64,000 bases of DNA from contig JAHCHG010000003.1 of the NCBI GenBank assembly GCA_026129865.1, positions 310,001 to 374,000 of the forward strand. Direction: 5' to 3'. Numbering within the stretch: the stretch's first letter is position 1; each line of letters starts with the position of its first letter. Of the stretch, positions 45,256 to 54,129 are shown in pieces. Position numbers and translations under genes: made by a program. The notes under the pieces were generated by a model. It saw nothing but the letters and a program-made list of their open reading frames with translations, searched no databases and had not been told where the DNA came from. This DNA comes from Pyrinomonadaceae bacterium. GTDB lineage: Bacteria; Acidobacteriota; Blastocatellia; Pyrinomonadales; Pyrinomonadaceae.

Positions 45256-46434
45256 CTACGCGTTCAACCATTTCAAAAAATGTTTGTTTTGAATGTGAAA
45301 CGCATGTTCCGGGGATTCGTATTTCGTCATCGGCAGTTTAAAGAACACCGATAGCTGCTCTTGAATGCCTGAATCGCCGCGTTGTTTTGCAAGGTCAAGG
45401 CATCTTGCGATCTCAATTGCCAGCGGGGCTGCAAGGATCGAATCTTTGCAGAGAAAATTCACTTTTATCTGCATTTTCTGCCCCAAAAAGCCCGTGATGT
45501 CGATATTGTCCCAGGCTTCTTTGTCATCGCCGCGCGGTCGATAATAGCGTATATCGACGATATGGTCTTCGACTTCGTAACCCAAAATATTCCGCAACAC
45601 CGACGCTTTCGTTTTGATCTTTGAACGCAGACTGTCTTCGTTTGAAAGTGCGAGCCCGTCGCGATTTCCCAAAAGATTTGTCGAATACCAGCCCTCGATC
45701 TTCAATTCCCGGGCTTTCAGGGCAGGGGCAAGCACGGTCTTAATAAAGGTCTGCCCGGTTTTGCCGTCCTTTCCAGCGATCGGCACGTTTTGCATTTCGG
45801 CAAATTCGATCAACGCTGGAATATCCGCAGCAACAGAGGGCGTAAAATTGCCATACGGAATTTCTGTAGAGATTGCCGCGTAAGCGTAAAGCATTGCCGG
45901 CGAAATGTTTTCCGAGCCCGCATCCAAAGCGTTTTCAAATGCTGCGAGCGAAGAATATTCTTCCGACGATTCATCCACCAGCTTTTCCGTCGATGCAAGA
46001 TTGATCACGACCACCTGATCACAGATTTCCTGAAATTTTTTCAGATCATTGACGATATTTTTGATCACTTCACGGTGATCTTTTGACGGTAAAAAATTTC
46101 CGCCCTCGATATTCGAAAGAAATCGTTCATCAACCGCGGCTTTCCAGGGATAAATCTTGGAAAGCGAATTTTCAACCGCGACGAATTGTTTATGATTCAA
46201 CACTTCGTGTTCCTCGGCGGCTGCGGCAAGATTTTCGGCATTCAGATCCCATCCCCCGAAAACGATCCGTTCGTATGCGGCAAGGTCTTTGGCTGAATTC
46301 TGATCAAGTTCGGAAAGCGGCAGCCCGGTTTTATCGACCTTTCCCAATTTTAAAAGTTCGATTCCGGCAACCATCGTGGTGCCGACCGCGCCGCCTAAAC
46401 CGATCACTGCAATTCCAAGAGTTCGTTCGCTCAT
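45256..46434 (-). CDS. ino1: Myo-inositol-1-phosphate synthase
   Basis: Converts glucose 6-phosphate to inositol 1-phosphate with NAD+. 392 residues, starting with the nucleotide motif AVIGLGGAVGTTM. IAGKDGKTGQTFIKTVL, the catalytic Lys region and GWYSTNLLGNRDGLAL are hallmarks. C-terminal KSILAAPL-like SILAAPLAIEIARC completes it. It may supply inositol for phospholipids, or a compatible solute. The nearby pgi acts on the same substrate but is in a different orientation. Confidence 0.92.
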   Translation of the reverse strand: MSERTLGIAVIGLGGAVGTTMVAGIELLKLGKVDKTGLPLSELDQNSAKDLAAYERIVFGGWDLNAENLAAAAEEHEVLNHKQFVAVENSLSKIYPWKAAVDERFLSNIEGGNFLPSKDHREVIKNIVNDLKKFQEICDQVVVINLASTEKLVDESSEEYSSLAAFENALDAGSENISPAMLYAYAAISTEIPYGNFTPSVAADIPALIEFAEMQNVPIAGKDGKTGQTFIKTVLAPALKARELKIEGWYSTNLLGNRDGLALSNEDSLRSKIKTKASVLRNILGYEVEDHIVDIRYYRPRGDDKEAWDNIDITGFLGQKMQIKVNFLCKDSILAAPLAIEIARCLDLAKQRGDSGIQEQLSVFFKLPMTKYESPEHAFHIQNKHFLKWLNA

Positions 46435-46808
46435 AAAAATCTAGATTTTATAACTTACATCGAGATTTCGCCATATCGCTTTAATAAATGCGTTTGATGA
46501 GATTGAATCAGCGGTAAAATCTGACAATGTTCAGATTATAACGGTCGGGATTGAAATGAGACAATTGCGCGAAGGCACGATGAAATAACGGGATTTATTG
46601 AACGGAAGGAAATGGAATGCTTTCAAAAGCAGCGGGATTCGGTCAAAGCGGGCTTGTGTTTTTTTCTAATTAAAGCAAAGAAACGAGGTTAACTTCTCAC
46701 AGTCCGAGCATTTTATGTCCGAATATAAAGAATAGGTGTGACGTAAGGCTCGCCCGCTCGCATCGGACGATGAGAGGTATTTAGTTATTCCATCTAATTT
46801 TTAACAAG
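46435..46808. other. Non-coding spacer
   Basis: 374 bp between ino1 and an exported-protein gene, both on the minus strand. No protein or hairpin of note was seen. Confidence 0.5.
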
Positions 46809-47318
46809 TTATTGTTTATAGATCAGATCGCGTTTTTTGTGTTTTTTCTTTGAAAAGAAACCGGCGATACCGCCGACGGCTGCGCCGCCAAGTGCGCCAA
46901 GTAAAAATCCTGCACCAGCCAATCCATTATCGACCTGATCATCGCCCTTGCCGGCGGCGACCGCCGGTACTCCAAGCGCCAGCGCGCCGACACCCGCTCC
47001 GATTGCTGCGCCTTTTCCAGTGTTTCGATCATTTACAAATAGCAGTGCGCGCCATACTTTCTTAACCTCAGCACGGTTGATCGTTGTCTCCGTTTGCGTC
47101 AAACTTTTTGCTCCAGCAACCTGAATAACAAAACTATCTGGTGTTACGGAACGCATAATGCCGTATTTCATAGTTCCGCCTGACAATTTAACGGCTACTT
47201 CCTGACCGACCAGCGATTCCACCGATGACCAGTCCGTCTGGCTCCCAGCCAATGCCAAACTGCTGGAAACAGCCATTATTGAGCAGATCAATAGAGATGA
47301 CATTAGTTTTCTGACCAT
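46809..47318 (-). CDS. Exported Sm-like-domain protein with glycine-zipper tail
   Basis: 169 residues. Signal peptide MVRKLMSSLLICSIMAVSSSLALA. The next 70 residues, QEVAVKLSGGTMKYGIMRSV and onwards, look like a small Sm/LSM barrel. The C-terminus is a Gly/Ala-rich segment (GAAIGAGVGALALGVPAVAA, GAGFLLGALGGAAVGGIAGF) of the glycine-zipper kind found in membrane-associated proteins, then a Lys-rich tail. Probably periplasmic or membrane-bound. Function unknown. Confidence 0.75.
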   Translation of the reverse strand: MVRKLMSSLLICSIMAVSSSLALAGSQTDWSSVESLVGQEVAVKLSGGTMKYGIMRSVTPDSFVIQVAGAKSLTQTETTINRAEVKKVWRALLFVNDRNTGKGAAIGAGVGALALGVPAVAAGKGDDQVDNGLAGAGFLLGALGGAAVGGIAGFFSKKKHKKRDLIYKQ

Positions 47319-47451
47319 AGTTCGATCCTCCAGAGAAAATGTTTTGTAAGCAGCTTTAGATTATCCGAACTATTCAAAGAACGGATTTGAGCTGTGATAG
47401 TTTGCCGGATTGCAACAGTTCGCAGCGCGAGAATTTCTCACAAAGCAATAC

Positions 47452-48531
47452 TCAAATCTTGCCGCGTTCAATGGAGTTCGACGCGATCTTACCTAGCGCG
47501 CTGACGAACAGGTGGAAATTTGCGAACCGCTTATCTTTTGTGAAGCCTTTTACGAAGCGAAAATAGATCTGCTGGGCGATGACGGCGATCTTAAATGTGC
47601 CGAAAACGTAATAATACAAAATGTTTGAAAGATCAGCGCCCGACTCCGCTGCATAGATCTCTGCCAATTCGCGGCGCGATACATTTTCCATCAACGACCG
47701 CGGATTAAACGGCATTGAAAGAAGCGCTTCACCGGCGTTTCTCGACATCCAATAACCGAGAGTCGTGCCCAGATCCATCAACGGTTCACCGATCGTGGTC
47801 ATTTCCCAATCGAGGACGGCAACGATCTTTGTCAGGTCGGAAGGGTCGAGCATTAAATTGTCGAATTTGTAATCGTTATGGATCAACGAAGCGCCGTCGG
47901 AGTCCGGAATATGCGAGTTTAACCATTTGATCGCCTCTTCTAGTTCCGCGTGATCTTCAGTCTTTGCGTTGAAATACCGCTCGGTCCATCCATAAACTTG
48001 CCGCTGAACATATCCCTCGGGCTTTCCAAGGTCAGCGAGTCCGATCTCTCTAAAATCTATCGAATGAAGTTTTACCAGATTTTGAATGAACGATTCGACG
48101 ATCTTCAGCCGCGATTCTTGAGATCCGTTCAGCATCGCGCGCTGTTCGGGAGCAGCATCGCCGGCGAGCGAGCCGCGAATTATCAAGCCGCGGCGGCGCT
48201 CCATTATGTAAAACTCCGAACCGATAACGGACTCGTCGCCGCAATAAAGCAGCGGCTTCGGCGCCAATTCGTAACCGGTGCTCAGTTTCGCCAATACGTT
48301 AAACTCGCGCGACATATCATGTGCCGATTTGACGGGATTTCCTACGGGCGGACGCCGCAGGATAAACTCTTCGTTCTCGATCTTCACGCCGTATGTCAAG
48401 TTTGAACTTCCTCCGGTCAACCGGTGTATTTTCAGATCGGAATTTGCGTCAAAACCCTCCGATCTAAGAAATTCACGCAGCCGCTTTGGGTCAATTTCTT
48501 CGGTGTTTTTGGCGATACTCTGTTCTTTCAT
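47452..48531 (-). CDS. APH-family phosphotransferase (ACAD10/11 or LvaA-like)
   Basis: 359 residues from the Met at MKEQSIAKNTEEIDP; earlier in-frame Met codons are less likely. Kinase-like fold: LTGGSSNLTYGV and FILRRPP contain the nucleotide-binding region, LIHNDYKFDNLMLDP is the catalytic loop (HxDxxxxN), and LDWEMTTIGEPLMDLG carries the metal-binding Asp. This fits the ACAD10/11 N-terminal kinase and LvaA, which phosphorylate 4-hydroxyacyl-CoA, not aminoglycosides. The acyl-CoA dehydrogenase at 52888 could be its partner, 4 kb away. Confidence 0.85.
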   Translation of the reverse strand: MKEQSIAKNTEEIDPKRLREFLRSEGFDANSDLKIHRLTGGSSNLTYGVKIENEEFILRRPPVGNPVKSAHDMSREFNVLAKLSTGYELAPKPLLYCGDESVIGSEFYIMERRRGLIIRGSLAGDAAPEQRAMLNGSQESRLKIVESFIQNLVKLHSIDFREIGLADLGKPEGYVQRQVYGWTERYFNAKTEDHAELEEAIKWLNSHIPDSDGASLIHNDYKFDNLMLDPSDLTKIVAVLDWEMTTIGEPLMDLGTTLGYWMSRNAGEALLSMPFNPRSLMENVSRRELAEIYAAESGADLSNILYYYVFGTFKIAVIAQQIYFRFVKGFTKDKRFANFHLFVSALGKIASNSIERGKI

Positions 48532-49090
48532 AACCAATCGACTCGCTTTACGACGCGACATTTTTCGATTCCGAACCAAATTATTTTCATCTTCAGAAAA
48601 AAAAGGATCTGCTTTGTTCGTTATAAGCGAAAACATCTAAGTTTATCGTTTCGAACCAGATAACGGAAACACCTTATTGCCGGTACGATCCTTTAATTCT
48701 TGCAAAGCATTAAATGTTGCAACAATGTTAAACATTTTTGCTTGACAGCGCCATTTTTCGGGTGCTATACCAGAGTTGGTACTAAAACCGTTACTCATAA
48801 AACCGAATGATAAGTCCTCCCGACGGTGAGTAACGATCGATCGTGGGATTGAAACTGCAGCTCTGCCGCGCAATAAGATTCCGGTTTTTGATGGATCTTT
48901 TGATCGCGTGAATCTTCGCAGACCTGCAAAACCAAACAACTAACATTTCTATTGGAAATCGATCGCGCTCTATTTGACGCGATCCCAAAATTTTAATATG
49001 TTCAACGGTTTTTGCACGAGCTTTTTCGGAACAAAGCAAGATTTCGTACGAACTCGTCAACGAAAACCAGATTTAGAGAGGATTTTATAA
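48532..49090. other. Spacer and long leader upstream of the SBBP/VCBS gene
   Basis: About 560 bp. It contains a promoter near 48742, and a transcript from it would have a leader of about 310 bases. A hairpin with arms GATCGCG (48961-48967) and CGCGATC (48978-48984) is present. The rest shows nothing I recognise. Confidence 0.5.
48713..48771 (+). promoter_or_regulatory. Promoter with upstream AATGTT/AACATT element
   Basis: TTGACA (48742-48747), 18-bp spacer, TATACC (48766-48771). AATGTT at 48713 and again at 48724, then AACATT at 48731-48736, five bases before the -35. The element resembles the one upstream of hrcA. Confidence 0.6.
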
Positions 49091-51400
49091 ATGAAGACAT
49101 TGTCAATCGTTCTAGTTCTCGGATTCTGCATCTTCGCCGGTTCCACTCAAGCTTCGATCACTTTGAGTTATTCGACGTTTATCAATTCAACCGGAAATGT
49201 AGAAGATGTAGTGCGAGATGCGGCTTTTGATTCGCAAGGCAATATATATGTTACCGGCGGAACCCGATCGCCAAATTTCCAAACGACCAACGGTGCATTT
49301 GATACTTCGTTCAATGGAGTAATGGACATTTTTGTTCGCAAGTACAGTCCGTCCGGCACACTCATCTGGTCAACGTTTATCGGAGGAAATGCGTACGACC
49401 GCGCATATGCGATCGAAGTTGACTCTGCCGGAAACGTTTATATCGGCGGAAGATGTTCGACTAACTGTCCGACCACGACTGGCGTAGTGCAGCCTAATTT
49501 CGGCGGCGACGATGTTGGCGGCGGCGCTTACGGTCAGCAGGACGGATATGTCGCAAAATTTAACACGAACGGCAATCTGCTTTGGGCGACTTATTACGGT
49601 TCTTCAGGACCGGATTTTTTGCGTGATATTGCGATCGATCCCGCCGGAAATGTATATCTGGCAGTTGCAGCGTTGACCAGGCAGTTTACAGCGCCGGGTA
49701 ACCCCAACTCGTTCGATTCAACCTATAATGGCGGTCTTTACGACGGACAGGTTGTGAAGCTGAATTCCACCGGAACGGCAGTCGTTTACTACGGGCACAT
49801 CGGCGGCAGCGGAGAGGACTGCAACTCGCCTTCGATCCGTGCAAACGCTGCCGGCGAAGCCTTCATGCTTTGTCAGACAAAAAGCACGAATGCCTACGTT
49901 AGTTCCGGCGCGCCACAGTTGACGCATGCGGTTGACGGCGGAAAGAAAGATCTTTACATCGTTAAAATAAATTCAGCCGGCAATTCGATTGCCTGGGCGA
50001 CATATTTGGGCGGCGATGGAGACGACGATCTGGAAACGCACAATCTCGGGATCGATTCCGCGAGCAATGTTTATGTCGCGGCGTTTACGAAATCGAGCAA
50101 TATTCCAGGAACTGCGGGCGGTTTTCAATCGGTCTACCGCGGCGGCGGGAACGATGCGCTGATCTCCAAGATCGCGGCTGACGGCAGAAGTTTTATTCAG
50201 AATACCTATTTAGGCGGAACGGGCGACGACGGCGCGGAAGGTGTTTTCATCGATTCTAATGGAAAGGTGATCGTTTCAGGCTTCACGGTTTCGACGAATT
50301 TCCCGGTGACGGCGGATGCAATTCAGCCCAACAAGTCGGGTGGATACGACGGAACGATCGTAAGATTTAACAGCAACTTGACCGCGCTCGAATTCTCAAC
50401 TCATCTTGGCGGTTCGGGAAACGATTCACTGAGGTCCGCCGATATGTTCGGAAATCGCTCCATTCACGGTGGAGTGACCGTTTCAAGCAATTATCCCGTA
50501 ACGAGCGGAGCGAGTTATCAGGGACAGGACGACGGTGTGGTCAGCGTTATCGATTACGGGACGGTCACCGCGCCGCAGATGCGAAGCAAATTTGATTTTG
50601 ACGGTGATAATAAGTCCGATCTATCGATTTATCGCCCGGCGTCCGGACAGTGGTGGTTTAAGGGAAGCAAGTCCGGCGTTACGACAGGACTCACATTCGG
50701 CACGGCTCCGGATAAACCTGTTGCGGCAGATTTTACCGGCGACGGAAAAACCGACGTTGCGATCTGGCGTCCTTCTTCAGGCGAATGGTTTGTGCTTCGC
50801 AGCGAAGATTCGACCTTTTACAGTTTTCCATTTGGAACCAGCAGCGATACGCCGCTTTCGGGCGATTATGACGGGGACGGCAAGGCTGATGCGGCATTGT
50901 TTCGCGCCGCAACAGGAAATTGGTTCATCAACCGGTCAAGCGGAGGTACATCCATCCTAAGTTTCGGCACTAACGGCGATAAAGCGGTCTCAGGCGATTT
51001 TGACGGGGATGGGAAAGACGACCTTGTTGTTTACCGAGCCGCCGCGGGAGAATGGTGGATCTCCAAAAGCACGGGCGGTATTGCTGCTTTTCAATTCGGA
51101 AATGCTTCGGACATTCCGGTTCCAGGAGATTTTACCGGCGACAGCAAGACTGATGTCGCTATCTGGCGTCCATCGACGGGAGAATGGTTTATCTTGAGAA
51201 GCGAATCGGGAACATTTTATTCGTTTCCATTCGGTACAGCAGGCGATATACCTGTCCGCGGCGATTTTGATGGAGACGGGAAAGTCGATTCGGGAGTATT
51301 TCGACCGTCAAATGCAACATGGTATTTGAACCGGTCTCAATCCGGACTTTTCATCGCAGGATTCGGTGCGGTTAGCGACGTTCCCGTTCCATCGCTATAA
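49091..51400 (+). CDS. Secreted SBBP-propeller and FG-GAP/VCBS repeat protein
   Basis: 769 residues with a signal peptide (GFCIFAGSTQA). Residues about 25-480 are SBBP-type beta-propeller repeats with the theme AAFDSQGNIYVTG and WSTFIGG...YDRAYAIEVD. Residues about 500-769 are about seven FG-GAP/VCBS repeats (DFDGDNKSDLSIYRP, YDGDGKADAALFR), with Asp-rich DxDGDxxxD loops that usually bind calcium. Likely exported to the surface or medium; a binding or structural role is inferred. A similar repeat protein is at 61726. Confidence 0.88.
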   Translation: MKTLSIVLVLGFCIFAGSTQASITLSYSTFINSTGNVEDVVRDAAFDSQGNIYVTGGTRSPNFQTTNGAFDTSFNGVMDIFVRKYSPSGTLIWSTFIGGNAYDRAYAIEVDSAGNVYIGGRCSTNCPTTTGVVQPNFGGDDVGGGAYGQQDGYVAKFNTNGNLLWATYYGSSGPDFLRDIAIDPAGNVYLAVAALTRQFTAPGNPNSFDSTYNGGLYDGQVVKLNSTGTAVVYYGHIGGSGEDCNSPSIRANAAGEAFMLCQTKSTNAYVSSGAPQLTHAVDGGKKDLYIVKINSAGNSIAWATYLGGDGDDDLETHNLGIDSASNVYVAAFTKSSNIPGTAGGFQSVYRGGGNDALISKIAADGRSFIQNTYLGGTGDDGAEGVFIDSNGKVIVSGFTVSTNFPVTADAIQPNKSGGYDGTIVRFNSNLTALEFSTHLGGSGNDSLRSADMFGNRSIHGGVTVSSNYPVTSGASYQGQDDGVVSVIDYGTVTAPQMRSKFDFDGDNKSDLSIYRPASGQWWFKGSKSGVTTGLTFGTAPDKPVAADFTGDGKTDVAIWRPSSGEWFVLRSEDSTFYSFPFGTSSDTPLSGDYDGDGKADAALFRAATGNWFINRSSGGTSILSFGTNGDKAVSGDFDGDGKDDLVVYRAAAGEWWISKSTGGIAAFQFGNASDIPVPGDFTGDSKTDVAIWRPSTGEWFILRSESGTFYSFPFGTAGDIPVRGDFDGDGKVDSGVFRPSNATWYLNRSQSGLFIAGFGAVSDVPVPSL

Positions 51401-51426
51401 GATCGGACAACCACTTCATCTTCAAT

Positions 51427-51467
51427 AAAAAAAGAGCGCTGCATTGACGGGCAGCGCTCTACTTTTT
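51427..51467. terminator. Strong bidirectional terminator
   Basis: AGAGCGCTGC (51433-51442) and GCAGCGCTCT (51451-51460) pair perfectly over 10 bp, flanked by A and T runs. It separates convergent genes. Confidence 0.9.
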
Positions 51468-51489
51468 AAATCGATACCGATGACTGGAT

Positions 51490-52815
51490 TTATCTGTTCA
51501 TTCCAAGCCTAATATCTTCAGCCAGCAGTTTTTTGATCATAGCTTCCAAATTTTCGCTTTCTTCGTTTGTCGCCCCGATACCGATATAACGGACGACGCC
51601 GTTTCGGTCGAGCAAAACCGTCGTCGGATAGACTCCGATGCCGTATTTCATTTCATCCTCGTTTCTTTCGGCAATCGCGATCGGATAGGGAAGTTTGTGC
51701 TTTTCTTTAAACTTCGCAACGTATTGGAGTTCCTGAACTGGCGTCATTTTCTCGCCGTCGCCGTTTCCATAAAATTGAGTAACCCCGATTATCTCAAACC
51801 CTTCGCCGCTGAATTTTTTATGCCAACTCCGCAGCCGCGGAAAGGTTGAGATACACGGTCCGCACCACGTCGCCCAAAAATCAAGAAGGACGATCTTGCC
51901 CCGGAATTTGTCAAGCGTGACCGGCTCGTGCCCGATCCAGTCTGATATTTTCAAATCCGGCGCGGGATCGACATTCGGGTATGATTCCAATTTTTCCATT
52001 AATTTCTTTTCGGAAAAGCCGGATTGATCGACAAAGTCGATCACCTTTCGATATAAATTTGCCGAGGGTATCGCAAAGGATTGCGCCCGGGCTTCAGCCA
52101 GAACATTGAGCGCAGCGTCTTTGTCCTTGCTCTTTTTGTAGCTCATCGCAAGGATCTCGACGAGGCTCGAGTAAAGCCGCTCGATATTTCGCTTGTCAGA
52201 ACGGTTGTTCGCGTCCAACTGTTTTAGAAGGGAAAAAGCACTGTTTGCAAACTTTAGCGCGTTTTCAAACTCGCCCTCTTTATAAAATCCGTAAGCCAAC
52301 AAGGATTCGAGACTCGGCTTTTGAACCGTCAAAGCTTCGTTGTTCGACGCCCATATCTGATAGATCTTCTCCGCCTCTGCGCTCCGCTTCTTTTCCACAA
52401 GAAACGAAATGACATGTCCGCGGGCGTTCTGGACCGCATTTTCACGGTTATCATCCGGATATTGCACGAGAAATCGCGTCAACGCGGCGAGCGCTTTGTC
52501 CTCGTTTTCCGACGTTTTAAAGAGCATTCCCAGAAAATAGAGATCCGAGCCGCTCAGATCGGACCGTACCGATATCTCACCCGCGTATTTCTTTGCGAGC
52601 TTTTTTTGATCATCGTAGAATCCGTCATTCTTTTGTCGATCGACTTTTTTTCCCTTTTGAGCCCACGCTTTTGCCTGGTCACGAGGGTAGTTCATTACCT
52701 CGGAATAAATTTCAGCAACTGGACGCTGATCGGTCTGCGCAATGATGTTGGAAATAAATGTCGAAAATACGATCAAGACGGCTGTCGCAATGACAAATGG
52801 GGAACGTAAATACAT
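51490..52815 (-). CDS. TlpA-like thioredoxin-domain protein with helical N-terminal region
   Basis: 441 residues, signal peptide at 1-26 (to SNIIAQ). A helical, TPR-like region covers about 40-280. The TlpA domain follows with DFWATWCGPCIST, so the CPC-type redox motif WCGPC is intact, and GVYPTTVLLDRNGVV contains the cis-Pro. Such proteins reduce disulphides in the periplasm, often for cytochrome maturation or uptake systems. Neighbours give no clear partner. It is convergent with the VCBS gene and divergent from the acyl-CoA dehydrogenase. Confidence 0.88.
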   Translation of the reverse strand: MYLRSPFVIATAVLIVFSTFISNIIAQTDQRPVAEIYSEVMNYPRDQAKAWAQKGKKVDRQKNDGFYDDQKKLAKKYAGEISVRSDLSGSDLYFLGMLFKTSENEDKALAALTRFLVQYPDDNRENAVQNARGHVISFLVEKKRSAEAEKIYQIWASNNEALTVQKPSLESLLAYGFYKEGEFENALKFANSAFSLLKQLDANNRSDKRNIERLYSSLVEILAMSYKKSKDKDAALNVLAEARAQSFAIPSANLYRKVIDFVDQSGFSEKKLMEKLESYPNVDPAPDLKISDWIGHEPVTLDKFRGKIVLLDFWATWCGPCISTFPRLRSWHKKFSGEGFEIIGVTQFYGNGDGEKMTPVQELQYVAKFKEKHKLPYPIAIAERNEDEMKYGIGVYPTTVLLDRNGVVRYIGIGATNEESENLEAMIKKLLAEDIRLGMNR

Positions 52816-52887
52816 AAAAGGCGAGTTCCTGCTTTGGTTTTTAGATAATTAAAATCGTGATAATCTTTGCCTTTAAGAGCAAAATTT

Positions 52888-54072
52888 ATGGAATTTAATT
52901 ATTCACAAAAAACCCTTGAACTGCAACAAAACCTTTTAGCCTTTATGGATGAATGGGTCTTTCCAAATGAAGCGGAATATTTGCGCGAAATAAACTCCGG
53001 CGATCGTTGGAAACCGTTGAAATTGATCGAGAAATTAAAAGAAAAGGCGAAAGTGCAAGGTCTTTGGAATCTGTTCTTACCGGAGGTTTCGGGACTGACT
53101 AATCTGGAATACGCACCGCTCGCCGAGATAATGGGAAGAGTTCACTGGTCGGCGGAAGTTTTCAATTGTTCGGCACCGGACACCGGAAATATGGAGGTTT
53201 TGGAACGATATGGAACCGCTGAACAAAAGGAAAGATGGCTGAAACCGCTCTTGAACGGTGAGATTCGCTCTTGTTTTTCGATGACCGAGCCCGACGTCGC
53301 ATCAAGCGACGCGACGAATATACGGGCGTCAATCATACGCGACGGCGATGAATATGTGGTAAACGGAAAAAAATGGTGGTCGACCGGCGCAGGCGATCCT
53401 CGCTGCAAAGTGTCGATCTTCATGGGAAAAACGGATCAACGCGCGCCGAAACATCTGCAGCAATCGATGATTCTCGTACCGATGGACGCTGACGGCGTAA
53501 AGATCGAACGAAATCTGCACGTTTTCGGATTCGATGATGCGCCGAACGGGCATTCGGAGATCACATTTGATAACGTCCGCGTTCCCGCGAGCAGTCTTTT
53601 GTTAGGTGAAGGTCGCGGATTTGAGATCGCTCAAGGGAGACTCGGTCCGGGACGCGTTCATCATTGCATGCGTCTTATCGGCGTTGCAGAAAGGGCGCTG
53701 GAATTGATGAAAGACCGAGCAAAATCGCGGATAGCATTCGGCAAAACATTGTCCGAACAGGGCGTTATCCGGCAATGGATCGCCGAGGCGCGGAACGAGA
53801 TCGAACAAGCCAGGCTGCTGGTACTGAAAACCGCCTGGATGATGGACGAAGTCGGAAATAAAACAGCTAGAAGGGAAATTGCGATGATAAAAGCCATTGT
53901 ACCGGCAATGGCGCTGAAGATAATAGACCGGGCGATCCAGATCCACGGCGGCGCCGGCGTATGCGAAGATCTTCCGCTGGCAAATTTTTGGATAGTTGCC
54001 AGAATGCTTCGAATTGCCGACGGTCCTGATGAAGTTCATCTCGAATCGATCGCCAAAATGGAACTTCGCTAA
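52888..54072 (+). CDS. Acyl-CoA dehydrogenase, ACAD11/LvaC-like
   Basis: 394 residues from the ATG at 52888; an in-frame TTG lies 21 bases upstream. [52 protein letters not shown] and [11 protein letters not shown] are the FAD- and substrate-binding segments. The WW and ASSDATNI form is typical of ACAD10/11-type enzymes, which act on 4-phospho-acyl-CoA. The APH-type kinase 4 kb upstream would be the partner. An ordinary fatty-acyl role is the alternative. It ends at a clear terminator. Confidence 0.9.
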   Translation: MEFNYSQKTLELQQNLLAFMDEWVFPNEAEYLREINSGDRWKPLKLIEKLKEKAKVQGLWNLFLPEVSGLTNLEYAPLAEIMGRVHWSAEVFNCSAPDTGNMEVLERYGTAEQKERWLKPLLNGEIRSCFSMTEPDVASSDATNIRASIIRDGDEYVVNGKKWWSTGAGDPRCKVSIFMGKTDQRAPKHLQQSMILVPMDADGVKIERNLHVFGFDDAPNGHSEITFDNVRVPASSLLLGEGRGFEIAQGRLGPGRVHHCMRLIGVAERALELMKDRAKSRIAFGKTLSEQGVIRQWIAEARNEIEQARLLVLKTAWMMDEVGNKTARREIAMIKAIVPAMALKIIDRAIQIHGGAGVCEDLPLANFWIVARMLRIADGPDEVHLESIAKMELR

Positions 54073-54077
54073 ATAAG

Positions 54078-54110
54078 AAAGACCGTCTGGAAGATCCACA
54101 CGGTCTTTTT
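54078..54110 (+). terminator. Terminator after the acyl-CoA dehydrogenase
   Basis: AAAGACCGT (54078-54086) and ACGGTCTTT (54100-54108) form a perfect 9-bp stem with a 13-base loop and a T run. Confidence 0.85.
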
Positions 54111-54129
54111 CGTCATTAAATCAAGTCGG

